A DNA stretch of 64,000 bases, taken from Caldimonas thermodepolymerans. GTDB taxonomy: Bacteria; Pseudomonadota; Gammaproteobacteria; Burkholderiales; Burkholderiaceae_C. The position numbers and the translations under genes are program-made. Shown here in pieces: positions 26,619 through 35,740 of the stretch. Location of the stretch: assembly GCF_015476235.1 (NCBI RefSeq), contig NZ_CP064338.1, forward strand, positions 3,596,001 to 3,660,000, read 5' to 3'. Below the pieces are notes generated by a model. The model had not been told where the DNA came from and ran no database searches. It was given only the letters and a program-made list of their open reading frames with translations. How positions within the stretch are numbered: position 1 is the first letter of the stretch; every line of letters begins with the position of its first letter.

Positions 26619-26990
26619 CTAGGGCGCGGGTGGCGGGCCGGCCAGCAGCAGGCCCAGCTCGGCCGGCAGCTCGACCGGCAGGTCCAGCAGCCAGAACGCC
26701 AGCGACTTGCCGTGCGTGTCGAGGTTGAGCGCGTCGTTGACGCCGCCGTCGAGCACGCCGTCGAGCACGAAGTTCATCGCGTGCAGCTGCGGCAGCAGGT
26801 AGCGCCGCACGCTGGTCGGCCCGCGGTGCGCGAAGTGCGCCTGCACGGCCTGCTCGGTGAGCTGCTCGACCAGCACCGGCCAGAAGTCGGGATGCCAGGC
26901 GATCACGCTGATGTTGGAGCGGTCGCCCTTGTCGCCGGCGCGCCCGTGCGCCAGGCGGTACAGCGGGACCTGCAGGGTCGCGGCGTTCAT
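26619..26990 (-). CDS. AtuA-related small protein (C-terminal AtuA-like domain)
   Basis: 123 residues, equivalent to the C-terminal domain of longer AtuA proteins: VPLYRLAHGRAGDKGDRSNISVIAWHPD and the later stretch NFVLDGVLDGGVNDALNLDTHGK are the diagnostic segments ('ARSGDKGDxxNIGVxAR' type). It overlaps the upstream gene by four bases (26987-26990), so the two are translationally coupled and probably form one complex. In Pseudomonas, atu genes act in acyclic terpene (citronellol/geraniol) utilisation; biochemical function of this domain is not established. Confidence 0.85.
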   Translation of the reverse strand: MNAATLQVPLYRLAHGRAGDKGDRSNISVIAWHPDFWPVLVEQLTEQAVQAHFAHRGPTSVRRYLLPQLHAMNFVLDGVLDGGVNDALNLDTHGKSLAFWLLDLPVELPAELGLLLAGPPPAP

Positions 26991-28354
26991 GCGGGAGCTC
27001 CCTGGTCGTCGACCATGAAGTAGCCGGCCGGCACCGCCTCGCGCGGCACCAGGCAGGACGCGATGCCCAGCCGCGGGCGCAACGCGGTGCGCACGCCACC
27101 GCCGCCGGCCGGGCCGCAGGTGTACAGCGCGGTGACCTCGCGCACCAGCACCTCGGCCGCCTCGCGCTGCGCGTGGTTGAGCGCGACGCGCAGGCGCACG
27201 TCGCGGGCGTCGCCGGCAGGATGGCCGTCCCACCAGCGACCGTCGTCGTCGGCGAACACGCTGGCCACCCCGACCAGGTCGAAGCGCAGCGGGCCGAGCC
27301 CGTCGAGCCGGCGGCGCAGGATGTCGGCCGCCAGCCGCGCCCGTGCCTCGGCGCGCGGGCCGGCATAGGAGATCTCGCCTTCGGCCAGCCAGCCGTTCTC
27401 GAAGCAGACGTTCACCTTGAGTCGCGCCGGGCGCGGATGCCCGCGCACGCCGGACAGCCGCACGCGGTCCGGGCCGACCTGGACGACCTCGGCGGCGGTG
27501 AGGTCGGCCACCACGTCCGGCGTCAGGTAGGCGGCCGGGTCGTGCACCTCGTACAGCAGCTGCTCCTTGACCGTGCGCACGTCGACCAGCCCGCCGGTGC
27601 CGGCGGGCTTGCCGATCACGCAGCTGCCGTCGTCGGCGATCTCGGCGATCGGGTAGCCGACGTGCGCGAGGTCGGGCACGTCCTTGTAGCCGGGATCGGC
27701 GAAGTAGCCGCCCGTGACCTGCGCGCCGCATTCGAGCAGGTGGCCGGCCATCGTCGCGCCGGCCAGGCGGTCCCAGTCGTCAGGCGCCCAGCCGTAGTGG
27801 GCCAGCACCGGGCCGACGGTCAGCGAAGGGTCGGCCACGCGCCCGGCCACGACGATCTCGGCGCCGGCGCGCAGCGCCTGCGCGATGGCCTCCGCGCCGA
27901 GGTAGGCGTTGGCGCTGACCACCGGCTGCGTCGGTGCCGCAGCGCCGAGCGCCTGCATCAGCATCGCGCGGTGTTGCGGGCCGCTCAGGTCGTCGCCGCG
28001 CACCACCGCGATGCGCGGCGGGCGCAACCCCAGCTCGCGTGCCAGCGCCTGGAGGCGCCGCGCCGCGCCGAGCGGATGGGCCGCGCCGAAGTTGCCGACG
28101 ATGCGGATGCCCGCGTCCAGGCAGGCACCCAGCACCGGGCGCAGCATCAGGTCCAGCAGCGGCTCGTAGCCGGCCTGCGGCTGCTGGCGGCGCGCCAGCT
28201 GGGCCAGGGCCAGCGTGCGCTCGGCCAGCGTCTCGAAGATCAGCACGGCGGGGCCGCCGCTTTCTGCCAGCGCCTGCACCACGGGGCCGGCCGCATCGAT
28301 GCGGTCCCCCGAGAAGCCGGCCGCGCAACCGACTCGCAGCAAGGGTGGGGTCAT
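26987..28354 (-). CDS. Acyclic terpene utilisation AtuA family protein (DUF1446)
   Basis: 455 residues. Characteristic DUF1446 segments are the N-terminal RVGCAAGFSGDR, LIFETLAERTLA and YEPLLDLMLRPVL, then RIVGNFGAAHP, VVAGRVADPSLTVGPV and HLLECGAQVTGGYFADPGYKDVP. The fused form in other bacteria carries the small domain encoded by the next gene; here it is split. It is the first gene of a leftward operon and is divergent from a LysR gene with a 108-bp gap containing palindromes. The atu link suggests a role in branched acyl or terpenoid metabolism, but many DUF1446 proteins sit in unrelated catabolic operons. Confidence 0.88.
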   Translation of the reverse strand: MTPPLLRVGCAAGFSGDRIDAAGPVVQALAESGGPAVLIFETLAERTLALAQLARRQQPQAGYEPLLDLMLRPVLGACLDAGIRIVGNFGAAHPLGAARRLQALARELGLRPPRIAVVRGDDLSGPQHRAMLMQALGAAAPTQPVVSANAYLGAEAIAQALRAGAEIVVAGRVADPSLTVGPVLAHYGWAPDDWDRLAGATMAGHLLECGAQVTGGYFADPGYKDVPDLAHVGYPIAEIADDGSCVIGKPAGTGGLVDVRTVKEQLLYEVHDPAAYLTPDVVADLTAAEVVQVGPDRVRLSGVRGHPRPARLKVNVCFENGWLAEGEISYAGPRAEARARLAADILRRRLDGLGPLRFDLVGVASVFADDDGRWWDGHPAGDARDVRLRVALNHAQREAAEVLVREVTALYTCGPAGGGGVRTALRPRLGIASCLVPREAVPAGYFMVDDQGAPA

Positions 28355-28421
28355 GGTCTCCTCGTTGCAGGACGGCCATGCCCGCCGCCCTGTCGTCAGG
28401 GGCCGACTCTAGGGCGTCGCG

Positions 28422-28435
28422 TTTCATCTGTGAAA
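28422..28435. promoter_or_regulatory. Candidate LysR operator, TTTCA-TCTG-TGAAA
   Basis: A perfect 5+4+5 palindrome between the divergent AtuA-type and LysR genes, containing a T-N11-A LysR box. It lies 68-81 bp from the AtuA start and 28 bp from the LysR start. Confidence 0.5.
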
Positions 28436-28455
28436 TCGAAAGTTGGTATAGATTG

Positions 28456-28470
28456 ATCTGTCATGCAGAT
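28456..28470. promoter_or_regulatory. Palindrome across the LysR start codon
   Basis: ATCTG-TCATG-CAGAT is a perfect 5+5+5 inverted repeat that spans the ATG at 28463. It could be an autoregulatory operator or a hairpin in the leader of the mRNA. Confidence 0.35.
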
Positions 28471-29383
28471 GAATCTGTCGACCCGGCAGCTGCGTGCCTT
28501 CCTGCACCTGGTGGAGGAACGCAGCTTCACCCGTGCGGCGACACTGTCGCACCTGTCGCAACCGGCCTTCAGCGCGCTGATCCGCTCGCTCGAGGACGAG
28601 CTGGGCGTGCGCCTGTTCGACCGCACCACGCGCAGCGTCGAGCTCACCGCCGAGGGTCGCGCCTTCGAAGCCGCGGCGCGGCGCGTGCTGCGCGAGGCCG
28701 AGGACGCCTGGACCGACGTGCGGCAGCTGGCGGCGCGCCAGCGCGGGCGCGTCGCGCTGGCCGTGCTGCCGGCACTGGCCGCCGGCTGGCTGCCGCAGGT
28801 GCTGGCGCGCTTCCATGCGCAGTGGCCGGGCATCCAGCTCGACGTGGCCGACGTGCTCTCGGAGGACTGCATCGAGCGCGTGCGCAGCGGACGCGCCGAC
28901 CTGGCGCTGGCCGCCACGCGGGTGGACACGCCCGAGCTGCGCACCGAGCTGTTCTGCACCGACGACTTCCACCTCGTGTGCCGGCGTGACCATCCGCTGG
29001 CCACGCAGCCGCAGCTGCGGCTGGCCGACATCGCGGCGCACCCGATGATCCAGCTGTCGCGCTCGAGCAGCGTGCGGCAGTACGTCGAGGCCGCGATCCA
29101 CCCGCTGCAGCTGAACACGATGATGGAGCTGGACCAGCTCAGCACCGTCGCGGGCATGGTGCGCGCCGGACTGGGCATCAGCGTGGTGCCGGCGCTGACG
29201 CTGTTCCACTTCGAGCACCCGCAGCTCGCCACGCGGCCGCTGCCGCTGCGCGGGCTCAAGCGGCAGATCTTCCTGGTGCGCCGACGCGACCGCAGCCTGT
29301 CGGTGGCGGCGCAGGCGATGTACGAGCAGCTGATGGCCCTGCGGCCCCGGCAGACCGCGCCGAACCGGCGGCGCGGCGCGTGA
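28463..29383 (+). CDS. LysR-family transcriptional regulator
   Basis: 306 residues. N-terminal winged helix-turn-helix (LSTRQLRAFLHLVEERSFTRAA, then LSQPAFSALIRSLEDELGVRLFDR) and a LysR_substrate effector domain (GRVALAVLPALAAGWLP onwards; AGMVRAGLGISVVPAL late). Divergent from the AtuA-type operon and most likely its regulator, with candidate operators at 28422-28470. The first ATG is used; the one two codons later is equally possible. The C-terminus ends in a basic Arg-rich tail. Inducer unknown. Confidence 0.92.
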   Translation: MQMNLSTRQLRAFLHLVEERSFTRAATLSHLSQPAFSALIRSLEDELGVRLFDRTTRSVELTAEGRAFEAAARRVLREAEDAWTDVRQLAARQRGRVALAVLPALAAGWLPQVLARFHAQWPGIQLDVADVLSEDCIERVRSGRADLALAATRVDTPELRTELFCTDDFHLVCRRDHPLATQPQLRLADIAAHPMIQLSRSSSVRQYVEAAIHPLQLNTMMELDQLSTVAGMVRAGLGISVVPALTLFHFEHPQLATRPLPLRGLKRQIFLVRRRDRSLSVAAQAMYEQLMALRPRQTAPNRRRGA

Positions 29384-29398
29384 GCGCGTCGTGCGGGA

Positions 29399-29815
29399 TC
29401 AAGCGGCGCGTTCCGGTGCCACGGGGGCGGCCTCGCGCGCCTCGCGCCCGATGCGGCCCAGGTGCGTGCAGCCGAAGCCGCGCGCGTACTTGAGGCCGTA
29501 GCCGAGCATGCGGTCGAAGCCGATGTGGGCGCACCAGATCAGCCCCGCGGCCAGCCACGCCGGCGAGGCCACGAGCACGCCCGCCACCAGGCAGGCCAGC
29601 GCGCCGGGATAGGCGTGCGTCGTGTTGTAGGCGAGCGCGCCCGCGCGCGCGCCGCCGAGGTAGGCCAGCAGCGCCAGGTCGGGCAGCAGGAAGCAGGCGG
29701 CAAACCAGCCCCAGCCGGCCCCGTGGTGCGCGTAGCAGGCGACGGACGCCGCCAGGACGCAGGCGCCCTCCAGCCGCAGCAGGGTGCGGACGCCTCCCGT
29801 GGTGATGCCTTGCAT
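29399..29815 (-). CDS. DUF4260-like small membrane protein
   Basis: 138 residues with about four hydrophobic helices. Segments such as LLRLEGACVL, HHGAGWGWFAACFLLPDLALLAYLGG, YNTTHAYPGAL and GLIWCAHIGFDRMLGYGLKYA fit the DUF4260 family, in which 'LPDLxxxGY', 'YNxxHxY' and 'HIGxDRxLGYGLKY' recur. Function unknown. A good GAGGAGG lies upstream of the ATG at 29815. It converges with the LysR gene (15-bp gap) and stands alone on its strand, since the efflux operon behind it starts further right. Confidence 0.8.
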   Translation of the reverse strand: MQGITTGGVRTLLRLEGACVLAASVACYAHHGAGWGWFAACFLLPDLALLAYLGGARAGALAYNTTHAYPGALACLVAGVLVASPAWLAAGLIWCAHIGFDRMLGYGLKYARGFGCTHLGRIGREAREAAPVAPERAA

Positions 29816-29915
29816 GGGCCTCCTCGATGCGTTGACAACGTGGTGCGATGCGCCACGCGCAGGACGTGCGCGGCGCGCGAGCCCCCATTCTGTCAGGCGG
29901 CGCGCCGCCTTGCGC

Positions 29916-31328
29916 TCAGATCGAGCCGCCCAGGGCCAGGTACAGCGCCACCTGGTTGTTCAGCTGCGCGAGCCGGTTCTCGGCCAGTGCATCCTCGGCG
30001 CGGCGGCGGCTTTCCTGGGCATCGAGCCAGTTCTTCAGCGGCACTGCGCCGTTGCGGTAGCGCACCTCGTAGAGCCGCTCGACCTCGCGCGCCGACTGCA
30101 GCGATTGCAGCAGCCGCGCGCCCTGCTCGGCCAGCTCGGCGCGCGCCGACAGCGCGTCCTCGACCTCGCCGAAGGCGGTGTAGAGCGTCTGGCGGAACTG
30201 CACCACCGCGCGCTCGTAGGCGGTGTGCGCCAGCTCGTTGTCGAGCTGGCGCTGCTGCACCTGCAGGAACGGCAGTGTCAGGCCCGCGCCCAGCACCGCA
30301 TACGGGTTGGACAGCAGGTTGACCAGCGCGGTGCTCGCGCTGCCCAGGCCCGCCGTGAGGCTGAGCGCCGGGTAGTAGCTCGCGCGCGTCGCGTCGGCGT
30401 CGGCCAGCAGCGCGCGCAGCCGCGCCTCGGCGGCGCGCAGGTCGGGGCGGCGCCCCAGCAGCTCGGCCGGCAGGCCCGGCGCGACCGGCGGCAGCTCCAG
30501 GTCGGGCAGCGCCTGCGGCTCCTGCGGCAGCACATCGGCCAGCGCGCCGGCCCCCGGGGCGCGGTCGAACAGCAGCGCCAGCGCATGGCGCGTCTCGGTG
30601 CGCTGCTGCTGCAGGGCCGACAGCGAGGCGCGCTGCGAGGCCACGGCCTGCGCCGCCTCGTTGAGCTCCAGCGACGACACCGCCCCGGCCTGGTACTGCG
30701 TGCGCACCAGCTCCTGGGTGCGCTCGGCATGGGCGACGCTGGCCTCCGCGCTGGCAATGCGCTGGTTCAGGTAGCCCAGCTGCCAGTACAGGCGCGCCAC
30801 CGTCGCGGCCATCGACAGCGTGGCCGCCTGCAGGTCCTCTTCGGTGGCCGTGGCTTCCCACTGCGCGGCGTCGTTGACGCTCGCGACGCGGCCCCACAGG
30901 TCGATCTCGTAGCTGACGTTGACGCTGGCGCCGAAGCTGCGCGTGGTGCGGGCGTCGCCGTCCAGCTCGCGGCGGCCCTGGGCGCTCACCGAGCCGGACA
31001 CCGAGGGCCGGCCGGCCGCATCCACCAGCCCGGCCTGCAGCTGCGCACGGCGCAGGTCCAGCGCGGCGGCGGCCAGGTCGTTGTTGCGCGCGAAGGCGGC
31101 GTCGACCAGCGCGTCGAGCGTCGGGTCATCGAAGGCGCGCCACCAACGGTCGGCCGGGGCGGCCGCTGCCGAGGTCGACGCCGCCGGGGTGGTCGACCAC
31201 GCGGCGGGCAGCTCGGCGGCCGGCCGCTCGTAGGGCGTGCGCAGCGTGCTGCAGCCTGCCATCGCAAGCGCCAGGGCCAGTGCGCCCAGACGCAGGGAAA
31301 CGGAGGGACGGGAGGAAAGTCGGTTCAT
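29916..31328 (-). CDS. Outer-membrane efflux factor lipoprotein (NodT/OprM family)
   Basis: 470 residues. Lipobox LAMAGC (Cys26) anchors it to the outer membrane. The body has two repeats of the TolC-like outer membrane efflux domain (about 60-250 and 270-460): the GRVASVNDAAQWEA segment, AQAVASQRASLSALQQQRTETRHALALL, LPPVAPGLPAELLGRRPDLRAAEARL and the C-terminal YEVRYRNGAVPLKNWLDAQ are family hallmarks. It is the outer-membrane exit duct for the MacAB pump encoded immediately upstream. The start at 31328 lies 7 bp beyond the macB stop; the longer frame to 31379 would overlap macB and lacks a proper leader. Confidence 0.92.
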   Translation of the reverse strand: MNRLSSRPSVSLRLGALALALAMAGCSTLRTPYERPAAELPAAWSTTPAASTSAAAAPADRWWRAFDDPTLDALVDAAFARNNDLAAAALDLRRAQLQAGLVDAAGRPSVSGSVSAQGRRELDGDARTTRSFGASVNVSYEIDLWGRVASVNDAAQWEATATEEDLQAATLSMAATVARLYWQLGYLNQRIASAEASVAHAERTQELVRTQYQAGAVSSLELNEAAQAVASQRASLSALQQQRTETRHALALLFDRAPGAGALADVLPQEPQALPDLELPPVAPGLPAELLGRRPDLRAAEARLRALLADADATRASYYPALSLTAGLGSASTALVNLLSNPYAVLGAGLTLPFLQVQQRQLDNELAHTAYERAVVQFRQTLYTAFGEVEDALSARAELAEQGARLLQSLQSAREVERLYEVRYRNGAVPLKNWLDAQESRRRAEDALAENRLAQLNNQVALYLALGGSI

Positions 31329-31335
31329 CGCTCGA

Positions 31336-33348
31336 TCAGTCGCGCGACAGCGCGTCCACCGGATTGAGGCGCGCCGCACTGCGCGCCGGAAGGAAGCCGA
31401 ACACGATGCCGATCAGCGTCGAGCAGGCGAACGCCGCCAGCATCGACAGGCCGGAGAACGACAGCGTGAAGTCGCTCGAGAAGCGGGCGAACACGGCGCC
31501 GAACGCCAGCGCGCCCAGGATGCCCAGGATGCCGCCGCACAGGCACACCAGCACCGCCTCGATCAGGAACTGCTGCTGGATGTCGGCCTGCCGCGCGCCC
31601 ACGGCCATGCGCACGCCGATCTCGCGGGTGCGTTCGGTGACGCTGACCAGCATGATGTTCATCACGCCGATGCCGCCCACCAGCAGCGAGATCACCGCGA
31701 TCGACGAGATCAGCAGCGTCATCGTGCGCGTGGTGCTCTCGATGGTCTGGCGGATGCTGTCGGTGTTGAGGATGTAGAAGTCCTCGCGGCCGTGCAGGCG
31801 CGTCATCAGCTGCTTGATGCCGGATTCGGCGGCGCTCATCGGCGCGTCGTCGGCCACCCGCACCGTGATGCTGCGCAGGTAGGGCTGGCCCAGCAGTCGG
31901 TACATCGCGGTGGTGTACGGCACGTAGACGTTGAGGCTGTCGGCGCTGGCGCCGAAGCCGGTGCTCTTGCCCGTCACGCCCACCACGTAGACCGGCATGC
32001 CCCCCAGCAGCAGCACCTGGCCGACCGGGTCGGTGCGCGGGAACAGCGCGCGGCGCGCGTTGTCGTCGATCACCGCGACCTGCGCGTACTGCTGCACCGC
32101 GGCACGGTCGAAGGCCATGCCCTCGGCGATGGTGAGCCCCCGCACGCGGAAGTACTGCTCGCCCACGCCGCTGACCGTCACCGAGGCCTCGGTGTTGCCG
32201 AAGCGCGCGGTCAGCGACGTGCTCACGTTGGGCGTGACGCTGTCCACGTAGGCCTGCTGCGCCAGTGCGTCGGCATCCGAAGGCTTGAGCGTGCGGATGC
32301 GGCTGGCGCGCGGGTCGCCGAAGCCGGTGCCGGAGTAGATCTCGATGGTGTTGGTGCCCATCGCGCTGATGTTGGCCAGCACCTGCTGGCGCGATCCCTC
32401 GCCCAGCGCGACCACCGACACCACCGAGGCGATGCCGATGATGATGCCGAGCATGGTCAGGAAGGTGCGCATGCGGTGCGCGTTCATCGCCATCAGCGCC
32501 ATGCGGAAGGCTTCGGCCAGCCGGTCGGCATGGCGCCCCAGGCTCGCGTAGGTGCCGCCGCGTTCCTGCAGCGCCCCCGGTGCGGCGCCCTGCGGCACGG
32601 TGGCGGTCGGCGCGTCCGGGTTGGCCCGGTCGGAGACGATCTCGCCGTCGCGGATCTCGACGATGCGCTGCGCGTGCGCCGCGACCTTCATGTCGTGCGT
32701 GACGATCACGACGGTGTGGCCCTGGGCGTGCAGCTCGCTCAGGATCTTCAGCACCTCCTCGCCGGAATGCGTGTCCAGCGCGCCGGTCGGCTCGTCGGCC
32801 AGGATCACGCTGCCGCCGTTCATCAGCGCCCGCGCGATCGAGACGCGCTGCTGCTGGCCGCCCGAGAGCTTGCCCGGCACGTGCTGCATGCGCTCGCCCA
32901 GGCCCAGCCGCTCGAGCAGCTGGCGCGAACGCTCGTGGCGCTGCTCGCGCGGCACGCCGGCATAGACCGCCGGCACTTCGACGTTGCCCTGCGCGGTCAG
33001 GTCCGACAGCAGGTGGTAGCGCTGGAAGATGAAGCCGAAGTACTCGCGCCGCAGTGCGGCCAGCTCGTCGGCATCCAGGGTGGCGACCTCGCGCCCGCCG
33101 ATGCGGTAGCTGCCGCGCGTGGGCTGGTCCAGGCAGCCGAGGATGTTCATCAGCGTCGACTTGCCCGAGCCGGACTGGCCGACGATGGCCACCATCTCGC
33201 CGGCACGGATGTCGAGGTTGATGTCCTTGAGCACCGCCAGCGTGCCTTCGCCGGCCGGGAACTCGCGCCAGATGCCGCGCAGGCTCAGCAGCGGCTCGTC
33301 GGCGGCCGCGGCACCGGCCAGCTGACGGGGGTCGGGGCGCTCCATCAC
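31336..33348 (-). CDS. macB: Macrolide-type ABC exporter MacB (fused ATPase-permease)
   Basis: 670 residues. The N-terminal ABC domain (about 20-250) has Walker [10 protein letters not shown], signature [15 protein letters not shown] and Walker [13 protein letters not shown]. The permease half has one helix near residue 290, a large periplasmic MacB_PCD domain (about 310-530) and three C-terminal helices with the FtsX-like segment [21 protein letters not shown]. It drives export of macrolides, lipopeptides or siderophores through MacA and the outer-membrane factor. The start ATG overlaps the macA stop. Specific substrate cannot be inferred; it is often a natural product. Confidence 0.93.
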   Translation of the reverse strand: MMERPDPRQLAGAAAADEPLLSLRGIWREFPAGEGTLAVLKDINLDIRAGEMVAIVGQSGSGKSTLMNILGCLDQPTRGSYRIGGREVATLDADELAALRREYFGFIFQRYHLLSDLTAQGNVEVPAVYAGVPREQRHERSRQLLERLGLGERMQHVPGKLSGGQQQRVSIARALMNGGSVILADEPTGALDTHSGEEVLKILSELHAQGHTVVIVTHDMKVAAHAQRIVEIRDGEIVSDRANPDAPTATVPQGAAPGALQERGGTYASLGRHADRLAEAFRMALMAMNAHRMRTFLTMLGIIIGIASVVSVVALGEGSRQQVLANISAMGTNTIEIYSGTGFGDPRASRIRTLKPSDADALAQQAYVDSVTPNVSTSLTARFGNTEASVTVSGVGEQYFRVRGLTIAEGMAFDRAAVQQYAQVAVIDDNARRALFPRTDPVGQVLLLGGMPVYVVGVTGKSTGFGASADSLNVYVPYTTAMYRLLGQPYLRSITVRVADDAPMSAAESGIKQLMTRLHGREDFYILNTDSIRQTIESTTRTMTLLISSIAVISLLVGGIGVMNIMLVSVTERTREIGVRMAVGARQADIQQQFLIEAVLVCLCGGILGILGALAFGAVFARFSSDFTLSFSGLSMLAAFACSTLIGIVFGFLPARSAARLNPVDALSRD

Positions 33349-34559
33349 AGCCTCCGCGGCATGCGCATCGGCTGCCCGCCTTGCGGGGCGCTGGCCGGGG
33401 CGGCGGTGCCGGTGATGACCTTCTCGCCTTCGTTCAGGCCTTCGAGCACCTGGGCCTGCACGTTGTTGTCCATGCCCACGCGCACCAGGCGCTCCTGCAC
33501 GCGCCCCTGCGCGTCGAGCACCTTGACCACGCGGCGGCCGTCACCCTGCACTGCGCCCAGCGCCGAGGACGGGATGATCAGCGCATCGCGCGCCTCGCCG
33601 CGCACGATGTGCACGTTGGCCGTCATCGAGATGCGCAGCTTGCCGTCCGGGTTGGGCACGTCGAACAGGCCGTTGTAGTAGATCGCCGTGGCGCTGGTCG
33701 CGCTGCTGGACGAGCTGCCGCCTGCGCCGCCGGAGCTGCTGCTGGCGATCGCGTCGGTGGCCGGCTCGATGGTGCGCAGCGTGGCTTCATAGCGGTGCTC
33801 GGGCTCGCCCAGCACGGTGAAGTACACGCGCTGGCCCGGCTTGACGGTGACCACGTCGGCCTCGGAGATCGATGCCTTGACGGTCATCACGTCGGTCTGC
33901 GCGACGATGATGATGGTCGGGGCCGACTGGTTGGCGTTGACCGTGGTGCCCTCCTCGGTGACGACCGCCACCACCTGGCCGTCGATCGGCGAGGTGATCT
34001 GCGTGTAGCCGAGGTTGACCTTGGCGGTCTCCAGGCTGATGCGCGCCTGCTCGACCTGGGCCTTGAGCGCCTCGACGTTGGCCTGGCTGGTGCGGAACGC
34101 CGCCTGCGCCGCTTCGAGGTCCGCCTGCGAGGTGGCGTCGGCCGCGCGCATCTGCTCCTGGCGGCGCAGCGTCAGGCGCTGCTGCTCGAGCTGGGCCTCG
34201 GCCGAGCGCAGCTGCGCGCGCACGTTGGCCAGCGCCGCCTCGGCGTTGAGCAACGCGTTGCGCTGGGTCATCGAGTCGATCTCGGCGACCAGCTGGCCCT
34301 TCTTCACGCGGTCGCCCAGCGCGACCTTGAGCGACTTGACCTGGCCGGACACCTGCGCGCCGACGTTGACCTGCTTGTAGGCCATCAGCGTGCCGGTGGC
34401 CAGCACGGTGTCCTCGATCGCGCCACGGCGCACCTCGGCCGTGACGTAGGTCGGTTGCGCCGTGCGGGCGGCGTAGTAGCGCCAGCCGGCGAAGGCGGCC
34501 ACCGCGACGACGGCGGCCAGCAGGACGTTGCGTACGAGGGGAGAAACACGGAATGCCAT
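33345..34559 (-). CDS. macA: MacA-type periplasmic adaptor (membrane fusion protein)
   Basis: 404 residues with one N-terminal membrane anchor (about 8-25) and no lipobox. The lipoyl and coiled-coil hairpin core follows: [26 protein letters not shown], a long alpha-helical region rich in Ala, Gln and Arg (about 90-190), then [17 protein letters not shown]-like sequence and the beta-barrel domain. A Ser/Gly-rich insertion at about residues 272-287 interrupts the barrel. It links MacB to the outer-membrane factor. It is first in a three-gene operon with overlapping or near-abutting stops and starts. Confidence 0.93.
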   Translation of the reverse strand: MAFRVSPLVRNVLLAAVVAVAAFAGWRYYAARTAQPTYVTAEVRRGAIEDTVLATGTLMAYKQVNVGAQVSGQVKSLKVALGDRVKKGQLVAEIDSMTQRNALLNAEAALANVRAQLRSAEAQLEQQRLTLRRQEQMRAADATSQADLEAAQAAFRTSQANVEALKAQVEQARISLETAKVNLGYTQITSPIDGQVVAVVTEEGTTVNANQSAPTIIIVAQTDVMTVKASISEADVVTVKPGQRVYFTVLGEPEHRYEATLRTIEPATDAIASSSSGGAGGSSSSSATSATAIYYNGLFDVPNPDGKLRISMTANVHIVRGEARDALIIPSSALGAVQGDGRRVVKVLDAQGRVQERLVRVGMDNNVQAQVLEGLNEGEKVITGTAAPASAPQGGQPMRMPRRL

Positions 34560-34717
34560 GGTGCGGGATGATGGGGCACGCGCTTGGCGCGCACGTGTCC
34601 GACAGGTAAAGCCTTTGTAAAGCGATGCGATGCTCGCACAACACGGGCGCGCCGGGCGTGCGACCGGTCACGAATCGCGCTTGAGCAGGGCGGGCCGGGT
34701 CGTTTACGCTTCGCCCC

Positions 34718-35737
34718 ATGTCTGGCCTGCCCCCCTCCCTGCGCGCGCCGGCACTGGCCGCGGCCCTGTGTGCAGCCGCCGTGCTGGCCGGTTGCGGCTC
34801 GGCGCCCAAGCGCGGCGGCGGCTACTACAAGGACGACGGCCCGGGCGCCAACCCGCCCGCCGGACTGTCCTCGAAGCCGGATGCCGAACCCCGCATCGAG
34901 CCCTATGCCCGCGGCACGCTGCGTCCGTACACGGCGCTCGGACGCAGCTTCATGCCGATCACCGACGACCGACCGTTCCGCCAGCGTGGGCTCGCGTCCT
35001 GGTACGGACGCAAGTTCCACGGCAAGCCCACGGCCAGCGGCGAGCCCTACGACATGTACGAGATGACCGCCGCGCACCCGACGCTGCCGCTGCCCAGCTA
35101 CGCACGCGTGCGCCACCTCGCCTCGGGGCGCGAGGTCATCGTGCGCGTCAACGACCGGGGGCCCTTCCACGACGGCCGCATCATCGACCTCAGCTATGCC
35201 GCGGCGCTGAAGCTGGGCTTCGTGCAGCAGGGCAGCGCGATGGTGGAAGTCGAGCGCATCACGCACGCCGACATCCGTGCCGGCACCTGGCAGCGCAGCC
35301 CCGCCCCCGAGGCCACCGCGGTGGCCCAGGCCCCTGCCCCGCCGCCCCCCGCACCCGCACCGGCACCCGTCCCTGCGCCCGCCCCGGCGGTCGTCCCGGT
35401 CGCCGCCCCGGTGACGGTGGCCGCCGCCCCCGCGGCGCCTGCACCTGCGGCCGAACCCGCGCCGGCGCCCCCACCCGCCCCGGCGCCTGCGGCGGCGCCC
35501 GCGAGCGGCGGCTTCTGGGTGCAGCTGGGTGCGTTCCGCCAGCGCGAGGGCGCCGACAGCTTCCGGCGCCAGGTGGCGGACGAGGCAGGCTGGCTCTCGC
35601 CGCTGCTGGCGGTGTTCGACGACGCCTCGCTGTTCCGGCTGCAGGCCGGGCCGTATGCGACGCGCGACGAGGCCGCGGGCATCGCCGAGCGCATCCGCGA
35701 CGCGCTCAAGCTGGTGCCGCTGATCGTCGAGCGCTGA
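34718..35737 (+). CDS. rlpA: RlpA septal-ring lytic transglycosylase family lipoprotein
   Basis: 339 residues. Lipobox LAGC near residue 26, then the double-psi beta-barrel RlpA domain (about 85-180) with GLASWYGRKFHGKPTASGE and the VRVNDRGPFHDGRIIDLS segment that carries the catalytic Asp. A long Ala/Pro linker of about 60 residues follows (PAPAPAP repeats), then a C-terminal SPOR domain (about 266-339) starting GGFWVQLGAFRQREGAD, which binds denuded glycan at the division septum. It cleaves naked glycan strands to separate daughter cells. Convergent with rsmI, three bases apart. Confidence 0.93.
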   Translation: MSGLPPSLRAPALAAALCAAAVLAGCGSAPKRGGGYYKDDGPGANPPAGLSSKPDAEPRIEPYARGTLRPYTALGRSFMPITDDRPFRQRGLASWYGRKFHGKPTASGEPYDMYEMTAAHPTLPLPSYARVRHLASGREVIVRVNDRGPFHDGRIIDLSYAAALKLGFVQQGSAMVEVERITHADIRAGTWQRSPAPEATAVAQAPAPPPPAPAPAPVPAPAPAVVPVAAPVTVAAAPAAPAPAAEPAPAPPPAPAPAAAPASGGFWVQLGAFRQREGADSFRRQVADEAGWLSPLLAVFDDASLFRLQAGPYATRDEAAGIAERIRDALKLVPLIVER

Positions 35738-35740
35738 GCC

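Noticed and set aside
35300-35510. Pro/Ala repeat DNA in rlpA considered as a possible CRISPR-like or unstable array
   Set aside because: It encodes the normal flexible linker between the RlpA and SPOR domains, the units are irregular, and there are no spacers. No CRISPR array was seen anywhere in the window.
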